Notes under the pieces: model-generated
What the model saw: the letters and a program-made list of their open reading frames with translations, nothing else
What the model was told of the DNA's origin: nothing
Databases searched by the model: none
Translations under genes and position numbers: made by a program
From: Streptomyces barringtoniae
Lineage (GTDB): Bacteria > Actinomycetota > Actinomycetes > Streptomycetales > Streptomycetaceae
DNA length: 64,000 bases
Reading direction: 5' to 3'
Assembly (NCBI RefSeq): GCF_020819595.1
Contig: NZ_JAJHNP010000011.1
Span: forward strand, 1 to 64,000
Shown: positions 44,156 to 51,949 of the stretch, in pieces
How positions within the stretch are numbered: the stretch's first letter is position 1
Layout: each line of letters opens with the position of its first letter

Positions 44156-45262
44156 TCAGGGATCCGGTGGCCGAGGCGCCAGGACCAGCATGGTGACGTC
44201 GTCCCGCGTCTCATAGCGCCCCCGCACGAGGTCCGCCCACACCACCCCGGGCAGCTCGGCGGACGCCGTGCCGGACAGGGCGGCCAGCCGCGCGGGCAGC
44301 GGATAGAAGGCGTCGTCGGCGTCCCGTGCCTCCCACACCCCGTCGGAGGCCAGAAACAGCCGGTCGCGCGGCCCGAGCGTCACCGTGACCCCCTTCGGCG
44401 CGTCGACGTCGACCAGCCCGAGCCCCAGCGGCGGCCCCGGCACGACGGTCACCTCCAGGGCGTCCTCCTCGTGCAGCAGCACGGGCGCCGGATGACCGCA
44501 GGCGACCACCCTCGCCGCACGCCCGTCGGGGGAGAACTCCAGCAGCATCCCGGTGGCGAACAGTTCCGCGTTCCGTACGCCCGCGGAGTCCACCACCAGC
44601 CTGCGGTCCATCCGGGCGGCGACCGACTCCAGGTCCGGCTGGTCCAGTACCGCCTCCCGGAACGCGCCCAGCAGCGTCACCACCGTCGCGACGGCCGACA
44701 GCCCGTGGCCCTGCACGTCCCCCATGACCACGCGGACGCCGTACGGACCGTCCCGTACGTCGAAGAAGTCCCCGCCCACCAGCGTCCCGTCCTGCGCGGC
44801 CCGGTAGAAACCCGCGCACCCCACGCCGCCCACCCGCTCCGGCAGCGGCGGCATCACGGCCTGCTGGACGGCCTCCCCGATCGCCCGCTCCGTGTCGAGC
44901 TGGGCGTCCCGGCGGCTGCGCACATAGGACACGAACACACTCAGCACGGCCACGAACACGATGGTGAGCAGATCGGTGTTGCCGGGGCGGTTGAGATGGG
45001 TGGCGGGGATGTTCAGCACCACGACCACCCCGGCGCCGAGAAGCGCGGTGGCCAGCGGGCCGTACGACAGGACGGCCAGCGGTGGAATCGCCCCCAGCAC
45101 GAAACCGGCGTCCCGCGCCCGGGGAGTGATCACCGTGGCCACGGTGACGCCCGCGAGCAGCAGCACGGGCAGCACCCGTACCCACCACGGCGGCGGCGCG
45201 CCCCGCAACCAGCCGCGATCTTCAAGGTCCCGATGCGACGACCCGCCGCGCACCGATCTCAC
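44156..45262 (-). CDS. SpoIIE/PP2C-type membrane phosphatase
   Basis: A 368-residue protein. Three or four hydrophobic segments fill residues 25-115 (VLPVLLLAGVTVATVI, LLTIVFVAVLSVFVSYV). The PP2C-like domain follows: LVGGDFFDVRDGPYGVRVVM, GDVQGHGLSAVATVVTLLG, CGHPAPVLL and LFLASDGVWEARD carry the metal-binding Asp residues. It is the second such phosphatase here (other at 15722-16927). GTG at 45262. Such enzymes activate anti-anti-sigma proteins. Confidence 0.9.
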   Translation of the reverse strand: MRSVRGGSSHRDLEDRGWLRGAPPPWWVRVLPVLLLAGVTVATVITPRARDAGFVLGAIPPLAVLSYGPLATALLGAGVVVVLNIPATHLNRPGNTDLLTIVFVAVLSVFVSYVRSRRDAQLDTERAIGEAVQQAVMPPLPERVGGVGCAGFYRAAQDGTLVGGDFFDVRDGPYGVRVVMGDVQGHGLSAVATVVTLLGAFREAVLDQPDLESVAARMDRRLVVDSAGVRNAELFATGMLLEFSPDGRAARVVACGHPAPVLLHEEDALEVTVVPGPPLGLGLVDVDAPKGVTVTLGPRDRLFLASDGVWEARDADDAFYPLPARLAALSGTASAELPGVVWADLVRGRYETRDDVTMLVLAPRPPDP

Positions 45263-45414
45263 ATCCCCAAGCTACGCCGCCCTCCGCACCGGGGCTCCCC
45301 GTGCGGGACACCGGCCCTCGTCCCGGCCGCGGTCCGCGCAAAGCGATGGACGCGCCGTGCGCGGCCCGCGTAGCCTGACCCGGCACGCCCGACGGACGGA
45401 AGGAGGCGAGCGTC

Positions 45415-45471
45415 ATGGCCACTGTCATTCTGCGCTCCCCCCTCCCCGTCACCCGGGTGTGCCACGCCTGA
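45415..45471 (+). CDS. Short leader ORF (18 residues) with strong ribosome site
   Basis: The frame MATVILRSPLPVTRVCHA is preceded by AAGGAGG at ideal spacing and ends 51 bases before the GNAT gene. It is too short for most gene finders. The ribosome site is stronger than for most genes in the window. It does not match the RRHVDL cysteine-type leader peptides I know. It might be a leader peptide controlling the GNAT gene or a tiny protein; translation is inferred. Confidence 0.5.
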   Translation: MATVILRSPLPVTRVCHA

Positions 45472-45522
45472 CCGGGAGCGCGTCCCCGCCGCCGTACCGC
45501 GGCACGCATCCCGGAGGAATCC

Positions 45523-46431
45523 ATGACCACCCTGGTCGTCCGCGCGCTCGACGAGAGCACCGCGCACCTTTTCGACACCATGCCCGACCCGCTGGAGTTC
45601 CGCGACAAGCACCGGAAGACCCGCTTCCGCCCCGAGTGGCAGCGCATCGCCGTACGGGACGGCCGCACCGTGGCCCGCGCCGCCTGGTGGGGCCGGCCCG
45701 AGGACCCCGAGCCGCTCGTGATCAACTGGTTCGACGTGGCCGAGGGCGAGGAGGAGGCCGGAGCCGAACTCCTGCGGACCGCGCCCTGGCACACCGACGA
45801 ACTCGAACTCGACCTGCCCTCCGGCTGGCGCACCGACCCCCGGCAGCGGGCCGCCGTGGACACGCGGGCCGCCGCCGCGCTCGCGGCCGGCTACACACCG
45901 CTGGTGGAGCGTTTCCTGTACCGCTGGACCCCGGACCGGGGCCTGCCCGAACGACCCGGCCGTCTCGTCTTCGCCGCCGAGCCGGACGACGCCGTCTTCC
46001 ACGACCTGCTGCGCCGCATCCACTCGGTCACCCTCGACGCCCACGCCCGCCGGGCCCTCGAACAGGGCGGCCCGGACCTGGCCGCACAGCAGGAACTGGA
46101 CCTCTTCCACTGGCTTCCGTCCCCGCGCGCCTGGTGGCAGACCGCCCGCACCCCCGAGGGCGAGCCGGTCGGCATCCACATCCCCGCCCGCAATCCGTCC
46201 GGACCCTGCGTCGCCTTCATCGGCGTCGTGCCGGAACAACGGGGCCGCGGCTACGCCTACGACCTGCTCACCGAATGCACCCACTTCCTGGCGGCGCAGG
46301 GCGCCGACTTCATCGCCGCCGCCACCGACCGGACCAACTTCCCCATGGCCGCACACTTCACCCGGGCCGGCTACCCCGTCGTACGGGAGCGCATCAACTA
46401 CTGGGCCGACCGCGTTGTCAGTGGCGGGTGA
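45523..46431 (+). CDS. GNAT-family acetyltransferase
   Basis: A 302-residue protein. The acetyl-CoA fold is in the C-terminal half: VGIHIPARNPSGPCVAFIGV, VPEQRGRGYAYDLLTECTHF (the R/Q-x-x-G-x-G/A loop) and AAATDRTNFPMAAHFTRAGY. The N-terminal half is a degenerate repeat (TTLVVRALDESTAHLFDTMP). ATG at 45523 follows GGAGGA. It follows the 18-residue ORF and precedes the gene at 46478. Substrate unknown. Confidence 0.9.
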   Translation: MTTLVVRALDESTAHLFDTMPDPLEFRDKHRKTRFRPEWQRIAVRDGRTVARAAWWGRPEDPEPLVINWFDVAEGEEEAGAELLRTAPWHTDELELDLPSGWRTDPRQRAAVDTRAAAALAAGYTPLVERFLYRWTPDRGLPERPGRLVFAAEPDDAVFHDLLRRIHSVTLDAHARRALEQGGPDLAAQQELDLFHWLPSPRAWWQTARTPEGEPVGIHIPARNPSGPCVAFIGVVPEQRGRGYAYDLLTECTHFLAAQGADFIAAATDRTNFPMAAHFTRAGYPVVRERINYWADRVVSGG

Positions 46432-46477
46432 CATGCTGGGCGTCAGTGGTGATCGGCCGCGCGACGGGGGAGGGACC

Positions 46478-46855
46478 ATGGGATTCGACGGCGAGTTGTG
46501 GCGGGTGCGCGCGGGGGAGGAGGCGGTCGGCGACATCGTGATCGACCAGGCCGACTTCCCATGGCTGTCGGGCACGTTCACCGCGGGCCCCGGTTTCGCC
46601 GCCGTGCGGGACCTCTTCGCCCGTGACCTGGCCCTGCTGGAACAGGCCGACGAACTGGGCTGGGAAGAATGGGAGAGAGCGTACGACGAGGTGCGGCGCC
46701 GGGTCTCGCTGTCGTCACCGGACGGCCCGGTCGCCGAGTTCCTGCTGCACATCGAGGGCGACCGGGCGTGGTTCCGCTGGAGCGAGGAGCCGTTCGCGGA
46801 GCCGGGAAGTTCTACTCTTGATCAAGGAACCCGGCCGTCAACGGCCGCCCGGTGA
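46478..46855 (+). CDS. Conserved-looking 125-residue protein, family not recognised
   Basis: The protein starts MGFDGELWRVRAGEEAVGDI and continues DQADFPWLSGTFTAGPGFAA and EWERAYDEVRRRVSLSSPDG. Acidic, soluble, no membrane segment. ATG at 46478 follows GGGGGAGGG. It looks like widespread Streptomyces hypothetical proteins of this length. It sits 46 bases after the GNAT gene and 11 before the next gene, so all three probably form one operon. Confidence 0.75.
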   Translation: MGFDGELWRVRAGEEAVGDIVIDQADFPWLSGTFTAGPGFAAVRDLFARDLALLEQADELGWEEWERAYDEVRRRVSLSSPDGPVAEFLLHIEGDRAWFRWSEEPFAEPGSSTLDQGTRPSTAAR

Positions 46856-46866
46856 CAGGAGATTGG

Positions 46867-47712
46867 ATGCCCACGACCCGCCCCACACTCATCGACGCCG
46901 CCGGCGGACTCGCCGCGAACTCCGCGGTCGACGCCGACTCCTGGTGGTTCAGCGCCAGGCTGCACGACCACGAGAGGGTCTTCTGGGTGAAGATCCACGC
47001 GATGGAGATGAACGGCGCCTGTCTCAGCACGGTCGCGCTGCTGCAGGAACCGGACGGCCGCACCGGCGACAAGCACACGATCGAGGCCAAGGACAGCGTG
47101 ACGGCGTCCGCGGACTCGCTCGACGTGAAGACATCGATCCTGACCGTGGGCGGGGACCTGGACGAGCTGGAGATATCCGGTGCCACGGACACCGCCTCGA
47201 TCCGGCTCACCCTTCGGCGCGAGGGCCCCGTGCTCTACAACGGCGGCGCCGGAGTGTTCCCCTTCTTCGGCGGGACGACGGGGCAGTACGCGCTGCCCGG
47301 CCTGACCACGTCGGGGACCGTCACCGTGGAGGGGGTCACGCACCAGGTCGCCGGACGCACCTGGTTCGACCGCCAGTGGGTTTCCGGAGCCACCGAGACA
47401 CCGCGGTTCACCTGGCTCGGACTCGACCTCGGCGCGGGCCGGTACCTGAGCGTCTGGGACGCGGTGGGAGACGGCACCTCCTGGCTCACCGAGCTCAGGC
47501 CGGACGGCTCACACCTGATCACCCGGGCTCGGCGAACCGACCGGGACGGGCACTGGCTGCTGACCGTTCCGAGCCTCGACGCGTCCCTGGAGATCACCCG
47601 TCGGGAGCTGTTCGCCACGCAGGGCGCCTACACCGGCGCATGCCAGGTGACCGGCACGCTCGCGGGAGAGGAGATCGCCGGGCACGGCTTCACGGACGTC
47701 ATCGGCGCTTGA
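46867..47712 (+). CDS. Lipocalin-like AttH/CrtC-type protein
   Basis: A 281-residue protein with the two-lipocalin AttH/CrtC (hydroxyneurosporene synthase-like) pattern: DADSWWFSARLHDHERVFWV near the start, GRTWFDRQWVSGATETPRFT, WLGLDLGAGRYLSVWDAVG and TSWLTELRPDGSHL. CrtC hydrates carotenoids, but no carotenoid genes are nearby and many relatives have other or unknown roles. ATG at 46867 follows AGGAG. Last gene of the 45.5-47.7 kb operon, ended by a hairpin terminator. Confidence 0.8.
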   Translation: MPTTRPTLIDAAGGLAANSAVDADSWWFSARLHDHERVFWVKIHAMEMNGACLSTVALLQEPDGRTGDKHTIEAKDSVTASADSLDVKTSILTVGGDLDELEISGATDTASIRLTLRREGPVLYNGGAGVFPFFGGTTGQYALPGLTTSGTVTVEGVTHQVAGRTWFDRQWVSGATETPRFTWLGLDLGAGRYLSVWDAVGDGTSWLTELRPDGSHLITRARRTDRDGHWLLTVPSLDASLEITRRELFATQGAYTGACQVTGTLAGEEIAGHGFTDVIGA

Positions 47713-47728
47713 GGTCCCGGGTTCCGGC

Positions 47729-47764
47729 CTCGGGGTGAACCGGAGCGATGCGTTTCACCCCGAG
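47729..47764. terminator. Terminator, 11-bp perfect stem
   Basis: CTCGGGGTGAA (47729-47739) pairs with TTCACCCCGAG (47754-47764) around 14 bases, 16 bases after the stop of the lipocalin-like gene and between converging genes. Confidence 0.75.
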
Positions 47765-47851
47765 CGCCGGTATCCACGGCCGACGGCGCGTGACGCCGGC
47801 CGTGGCCGAGCGACCGGCAACGGGACACCGGGCATGTGTCCCCGTCACCGG

Positions 47852-48754
47852 TCAGTCGGTCGGGCCCGGATCCCTGCCGTCCGCCAGGCGGGCCTGCGCT
47901 GTCGCCAGGATCTCGGTGACACGGAGGCCGAACGCGGCGTCGCAGGCATGGGGGCGGCCCGTGCGGGCGGCCGTGAGCAGGGCGTCGGTGGCGCGGGAGA
48001 GCGCGGGGACCGCCCCCTCGGAACTGCCCGGCATCAGCGCCACGCCCGCCTCGCCGCGCAGTTCCACATCGGCCCCGGCCGCCGCCGGCGGTGCCGTCAG
48101 GCTCAGCGTGAGCGTGCTCGACGCGCCGGTGGCATGGTCGAGGACCAGATGCACGGTGTCCGCCGGACCGTGCGCCGCCGCCACGACCTGCCGTACGTCG
48201 CCGAGGACCGGCAGCAGCACCGACAGGGCGTGCGGACCGACGTCCCACAGCGCGCCCTTCTCCCGCCGCCACGGCGAGGCCGCGAACGGGCTGTCGGAGG
48301 TGAACACGGCCCCCAGCCACTGCGCGCGGGCAGTGAACCAGCCCGCCACGGCCGCCTGTTCCTCGATCCAGGCGTCCGGCTCCTTCTGGAAGCGCGCGGT
48401 GAAGAAGACCACCGAGGCCACCCCGGCCCGCTCGACCGCGGCCACGACGGCCCGCCCCTCGGCCACCGACACCGCCAGCGGCTTGTCCAGCAGCAGATGA
48501 CGGCCCGCCCGGGCCGCCCGCACCGCCAACTCGGCCTGCACGGAGGGCGGCAGGGCCACGGCGACGGCGTCCACGCCGGCCAGCAGCGCGTCCACGTCGT
48601 CGTATGCGGGGACGTCGTACTGCTCGGCCAGCGCGGTGACGGCCTCCGGCCGGCGGCCCCACACCCCGGCGAACTCCACGCCGGGGTGCCCGGCGAGAGC
48701 GGGGGCGTACGCCGCCTGGGCCCACGGGCCCGTCCCCAGCAGTCCGATACGCAT
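47852..48754 (-). CDS. Gfo/Idh/MocA-family oxidoreductase
   Basis: A 300-residue NAD(P)-dependent enzyme. The Rossmann motif is MRIGLLGTGPWAQAAYAPAL. Other features: VDAVAVALPPSVQAELAVRA, GRHLLLDKPLAVSVAEGRAV (the E-K-P-type motif, here D-K-P) and KGALWDVGPHALSVLLPVLG. It oxidises or reduces sugars or similar substrates. ATG at 48754 after AAAGGAA. It starts only 35 bases after the graspetide ligase stop on the same strand, so co-transcription with the RiPP genes is possible but a functional link is unproven. Confidence 0.9.
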   Translation of the reverse strand: MRIGLLGTGPWAQAAYAPALAGHPGVEFAGVWGRRPEAVTALAEQYDVPAYDDVDALLAGVDAVAVALPPSVQAELAVRAARAGRHLLLDKPLAVSVAEGRAVVAAVERAGVASVVFFTARFQKEPDAWIEEQAAVAGWFTARAQWLGAVFTSDSPFAASPWRREKGALWDVGPHALSVLLPVLGDVRQVVAAAHGPADTVHLVLDHATGASSTLTLSLTAPPAAAGADVELRGEAGVALMPGSSEGAVPALSRATDALLTAARTGRPHACDAAFGLRVTEILATAQARLADGRDPGPTD

Positions 48755-48789
48755 GTGGCGTTCCTTTCTCCGAGCCGATCCCCGCGCCC

Positions 48790-49773
48790 TCAAGAGCCTG
48801 CGCTCCGGTCGCCCTGTGCACACCTGCCGTCCGGATCCCCGTCGGCGGCAAGCCACTTGGCGATCGTGGCGGCGATGGGCTGACCTGTGTCCATCTCGAC
48901 GAACCCGAACTGACCCGACTGGTTGCACTCCAGGAACCACCAGATCCCGTCGGCGTCCTCGGCGAAGTCGAGTGCGCCGTAAGCCAGTTCCGCGCCCCTC
49001 ATGTACCGCCGTACGCCCTCGGCGACGCGCGGGGGCACCTCCGCGGGGAGCCAGGGGGAGACCGACGGGGCGAAGCGGACGTCCACGTCGTCCGGGTGGG
49101 CGTCCGGGTCGGCGGGCTTGCGCGCGGCCAGCAGCGTGTCGCCGACGACGGTGAGCCGGATGTCGGCCCGTTTGGTGATCCGCCGCTGCAGCAGCGTCGG
49201 GCCGAAGGCCACCGCCGAGAAGTCGGTGTCCGGTGCGACCCGGCTGGTCGGCACCGCACGCGGCGGCTCCTGCGGATGCGCGCCGGACACCGGCTTGACC
49301 ACCAGATCCGGGAAGCGCTCCGCGAACTCCCGGGCCGCCTGCGGGAAGGTGGTGATCAGCGTGGCCGGCACCGCGAGGCCGCTGCCCTGGGCGAGATGCA
49401 GCTGCCAGGGCTTGTGGCGGGCGCGACGGGCCGCGTCCGGATGGTTCATCCAGCGCGCGTCGGTCGTGCGCAGCATGCCGTACAGCGCCTGCGACGCCTC
49501 CTCCGTCAGCCAGGCGGACGGCTGGGCGGCGCGGGCGGCGGCGTCGCCGGGCCTGCGCACCCAGACGGAGCGCAGGCCGCCCATGCTGACCAGGCGCCCG
49601 CCGACGGACAGATGTCCGCGGCAGGCGCCCCGCACGTACTCGCCCGACAGGGCCACCCCGTTGGTCAGATCGGCGGGATCGAGCCGGACGACGGGCACCC
49701 CGGCCTCGCCCAGCCGGAGGACCACCATGTCCGCCGTCACGTCCTCTTCACTGGTCAGGATGAGCACGGTCAT
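48790..49773 (-). CDS. tgmB: ATP-grasp RiPP (graspetide) ligase, TgmB type
   Basis: A 327-residue ATP-grasp enzyme of the MvdC/TgmB family, which links Ser/Thr or Lys side chains to Asp/Glu side chains of a precursor peptide. The N-terminal recognition domain begins MTVLILTSEEDVTADMVVLR; then come ARWMNHPDAARRARHKPWQL, FPDLVVKPVSG (nucleotide-binding Lys) and LLQRRITKRADIRLTVVGDT. The metal-binding end is IWWFLECNQSGQFGFVEMD (E-C-N). It is 16 bases downstream of the precursor gene. No companion methyltransferase, protease or exporter was found next to it. Confidence 0.92.
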   Translation of the reverse strand: MTVLILTSEEDVTADMVVLRLGEAGVPVVRLDPADLTNGVALSGEYVRGACRGHLSVGGRLVSMGGLRSVWVRRPGDAAARAAQPSAWLTEEASQALYGMLRTTDARWMNHPDAARRARHKPWQLHLAQGSGLAVPATLITTFPQAAREFAERFPDLVVKPVSGAHPQEPPRAVPTSRVAPDTDFSAVAFGPTLLQRRITKRADIRLTVVGDTLLAARKPADPDAHPDDVDVRFAPSVSPWLPAEVPPRVAEGVRRYMRGAELAYGALDFAEDADGIWWFLECNQSGQFGFVEMDTGQPIAATIAKWLAADGDPDGRCAQGDRSAGS

Positions 49774-49789
49774 CTTCCAGGGCCCGCGT

Positions 49790-49981
49790 TCAGTCGTCGA
49801 AGTGCGTCTTGGAACCCGCCGTCGAGGTCGTGGTCCCCAGCGCCCTCAGGGTCGCGTGGTCGGTGGCGGCGATCCGCCCGTCCGGGAGGACGTTCAACTG
49901 CAGTCCGGAGTCGTACGCGTACGGAGTGGTGACGTCCAACTGCACCGCGGGGCGCGCGTAGTTGAGCGTGAACGGTTGCAT
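49790..49981 (-). CDS. tgmA: Graspetide precursor peptide (ATP-grasp-modified RiPP), TgmA type
   Basis: A 63-residue precursor. The leader begins MQPFTLNYARPAVQLD; the PF-x-L-N-Y-A-R-P box is the ATP-grasp recognition signal of this family, followed by YDSGLQLNVLPDGR (residues 24-36). The putative core is TTTSTAGSKTHFDD (residues 50-63). Ester or amide donors there are T50-T52, S53, T54, S57, K58 and T59; acceptors are D62 and D63. ATG at 49981 follows GGGAGAG. Ring topology cannot be told from sequence. Confidence 0.9.
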   Translation of the reverse strand: MQPFTLNYARPAVQLDVTTPYAYDSGLQLNVLPDGRIAATDHATLRALGTTTSTAGSKTHFDD

Positions 49982-50011
49982 GGTCTCTCCCTGATTAGGC
50001 TTTCACGTCCT

Positions 50012-50040
50012 TATACGAATCGAACGGGTGATTGGTTTCC
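50012..50040 (-). promoter_or_regulatory. Possible ECF-type promoter of the graspetide operon
   Basis: Read leftward, GGAAAC (50040-50035) and CGTATA (50017-50012) are 17 bases apart, resembling ECF sigma promoters (GGAAC-type -35 with a CGT-type -10). The overlapping TATAAG (50015-50010) could be a housekeeping -10 instead. It precedes the precursor start by about 30 bases. Confidence 0.35.
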
Positions 50041-50165
50041 TCACGCTGAGTAATCACAGGTCGGAGGGGGTGCCGACGGGCGCCGCAGGACGGGACGGCG
50101 TGCCTGCATGGCCGATGACGCCGGTGAAGCCCGAGACGTTGCGCTGCTCCGGCGGAACGGGGTGG

Positions 50166-51047
50166 TCACCCCGCGAGCGACAGCGCGCTCCGCGCCACCG
50201 TCAAAGCCTGTTCCGCATATCCGCGTCCGAACAGCACGGCGTGGACCAGCAGCGGGAACAACTGGTGCACGCCCACCCGGTCGTGTCGGCCCGGCGCGAG
50301 CGGTGCCGTCTCCTCGTACCCGGCGAGCACCCGGTCCAGGTGGGGGCAGCCGAAGAGCTGGAGCATCGCCAGGTCCGTCTCCCGGTGTCCGCCGTGCGCG
50401 GCCGGGTCGATGAGCCGGACCTCGCCGTCGGCGCCCCACAGCACGTTGCCGTTCCACAGGTCCCCGTGCAGGCGCGCGGGCGGCTCGGCGGGTCCTGCCA
50501 GGTCGGGCAGTCGCGCGCAGACCCGCTCGAACACGGCCGCCTCGCCCGGGCGGAGCGTGCCGCTGTCGACCGCGCCGCGCACGTACGGCAGCACCCGGTG
50601 CTCGGCGTACCAGCCGGGCCAGTCGTCTCCCGGCGTGTTGCGCATGGGCGCGAGGCCGATGAACGCGTCCTCGGGACCGCCGGGCGGCGCAGCTCCGAAA
50701 TCCGAAGCACCCGCGGCGTGCAGGGCGGCGAGGGCCTGGCCGAAATGATGCGCTGCCTCGGGATCCGGCCGCCCGGTCGCGACCCGCTCCGTCACCATCC
50801 AGCGTTCGTCGTGACCGAGCACCGCCGGCACCCGTACCGCGTCCGCCGCGGCCAGCCAGCGCAGCCCCGCCACCTCCGCGCGTACCGCCCCGGGGGCGTC
50901 ACCCCGCTTGACCATCACCGGTGTGCCGCCGTCCAGGGTCACCTCCGCCGGCGATCCGGAGGCCGCCCGTGCACCGGTGACCGGGCGGCCGGTGAGCCGG
51001 GACGCCGCCTGCCCCGGATCCTCGCGATCCTCGTCTCGGTTGACCAC
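50166..51047 (-). CDS. Fructosamine kinase family protein
   Basis: A 293-residue kinase-like protein. Features: TPVMVKRGDAPGAVRAEVAG (ATP-binding Lys), ATGRPDPEAAHHFGQALAAL, ARLHGDLWNGNVLWGADG (catalytic H-G-D-x-W-x-x-N) and RLIDPAAHGGHRETDLAML (D-P metal site). Members phosphorylate fructosamines or ribulosamines for protein deglycation. GTG at 51047. It lies between the graspetide and cyclodipeptide loci and diverges from the latter; no link to either is shown. Confidence 0.9.
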   Translation of the reverse strand: MVNRDEDREDPGQAASRLTGRPVTGARAASGSPAEVTLDGGTPVMVKRGDAPGAVRAEVAGLRWLAAADAVRVPAVLGHDERWMVTERVATGRPDPEAAHHFGQALAALHAAGASDFGAAPPGGPEDAFIGLAPMRNTPGDDWPGWYAEHRVLPYVRGAVDSGTLRPGEAAVFERVCARLPDLAGPAEPPARLHGDLWNGNVLWGADGEVRLIDPAAHGGHRETDLAMLQLFGCPHLDRVLAGYEETAPLAPGRHDRVGVHQLFPLLVHAVLFGRGYAEQALTVARSALSLAG

Positions 51048-51235
51048 GGCCCCAGCGTACGTCCCGCAACAGAGGCCGGTGGTAGGCGACTTCGACCATT
51101 GATACGACTGTTTTCAGCCAAACCCAGTCGGTCACTACCCGTGCTGATTCCGTACCGCTAGCGTGAGGGCGCCGCGTCGCCACACCAGGGGCACAGGGCC
51201 CCGCCGGGACTAGCGCGCGGCGGAGGATATCCCCC

Positions 51236-51949
51236 TTGACCACAGCATCCGTGCTGATGGCCGACGTCTTCGAAGTCCAGCCGTACACCTCCCACTGCAA
51301 GGTCATCCTGGGTGAGGGTGCGCACGCCGTGATCGGTGTGTCCCCGGGCAACAGCTATTTCTCCGCCCGCCGCCTGCACGACCTCGCCCGCTGGGGACTG
51401 GACCACTTCGACAGGGTCGACTTCGTCTACACCGACCTGTACGTCGCCGAGATGTACGAGGCGTCCGGCTATCCACCGGACGAGGCCCGGCGCAAGGCGG
51501 TGAAGAACCTGCGCGGGGTGCGCGCCAAGGTCCGTGACGCGGTGTCGGCGGCCGACCCGGAGGGCCTGCGGATGGACTGGCACCCGATGTCCGAGTTCCG
51601 CACCAACCCCGCCTACCAGGACATCCACCGTCAGCTCAAGACGCGCCTGGCCTCCGACGGGGCCTTCCGGGCCGTCTGTGACGCCCTGGTGAATCGTTTC
51701 CTCAGTGCGCGTGGCGAGACACCGACCGAGCGGCAGCGGGCCGTGTGCCTGGAGTACGTGTGCGCCGAGGCGCCGCTGTTCCTGGACACCCCCGCCATCC
51801 TCAAGGTGCCCTCCTCGCTCAACTGCTACCACCAACTGCTGCCGATGGCCGAGCTGTTGTACTCGCGCGGCGCCGGCCTGCGCGCGTCCCGCAACCAGGG
51901 CCACGCCATCGTCACCCCCGCCGCCGCCCTCGAAGGAACCGCCGCATGA
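51236..51949 (+). CDS. tRNA-dependent cyclodipeptide synthase, Rv2275-like
   Basis: A 237-residue enzyme that joins two aminoacyl-tRNAs into a cyclodipeptide. The catalytic Ser36 is in AVIGVSPGNSYFS; N39 with Y198-H199 (NCYHQ) puts it in the NYH subfamily. Y174 and E178 in YVCAEAPLFLDTP match AlbC Y178 and E182. HFDRVDFVYTDLYVAE, EARRKAVKN and LRASRNQGHAIVTP resemble Rv2275, the M. tuberculosis cyclo(Tyr-Tyr) synthase, as recalled, but its roughly 49-residue N-terminal extension is missing. The TTG at 51236 is chosen because GGAGG lies 9 bases before it. The stop overlaps the P450 ATG. Product predicted: cyclo(Tyr-Tyr). Confidence 0.95.
   Translation: MTTASVLMADVFEVQPYTSHCKVILGEGAHAVIGVSPGNSYFSARRLHDLARWGLDHFDRVDFVYTDLYVAEMYEASGYPPDEARRKAVKNLRGVRAKVRDAVSAADPEGLRMDWHPMSEFRTNPAYQDIHRQLKTRLASDGAFRAVCDALVNRFLSARGETPTERQRAVCLEYVCAEAPLFLDTPAILKVPSSLNCYHQLLPMAELLYSRGAGLRASRNQGHAIVTPAAALEGTAA

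Noticed and set aside
45415..45471. Assignment of the tiny ORF to the known cysteine-responsive leader peptides
   Set aside because: It lacks the RRHVDL signature and no sulfur gene follows.
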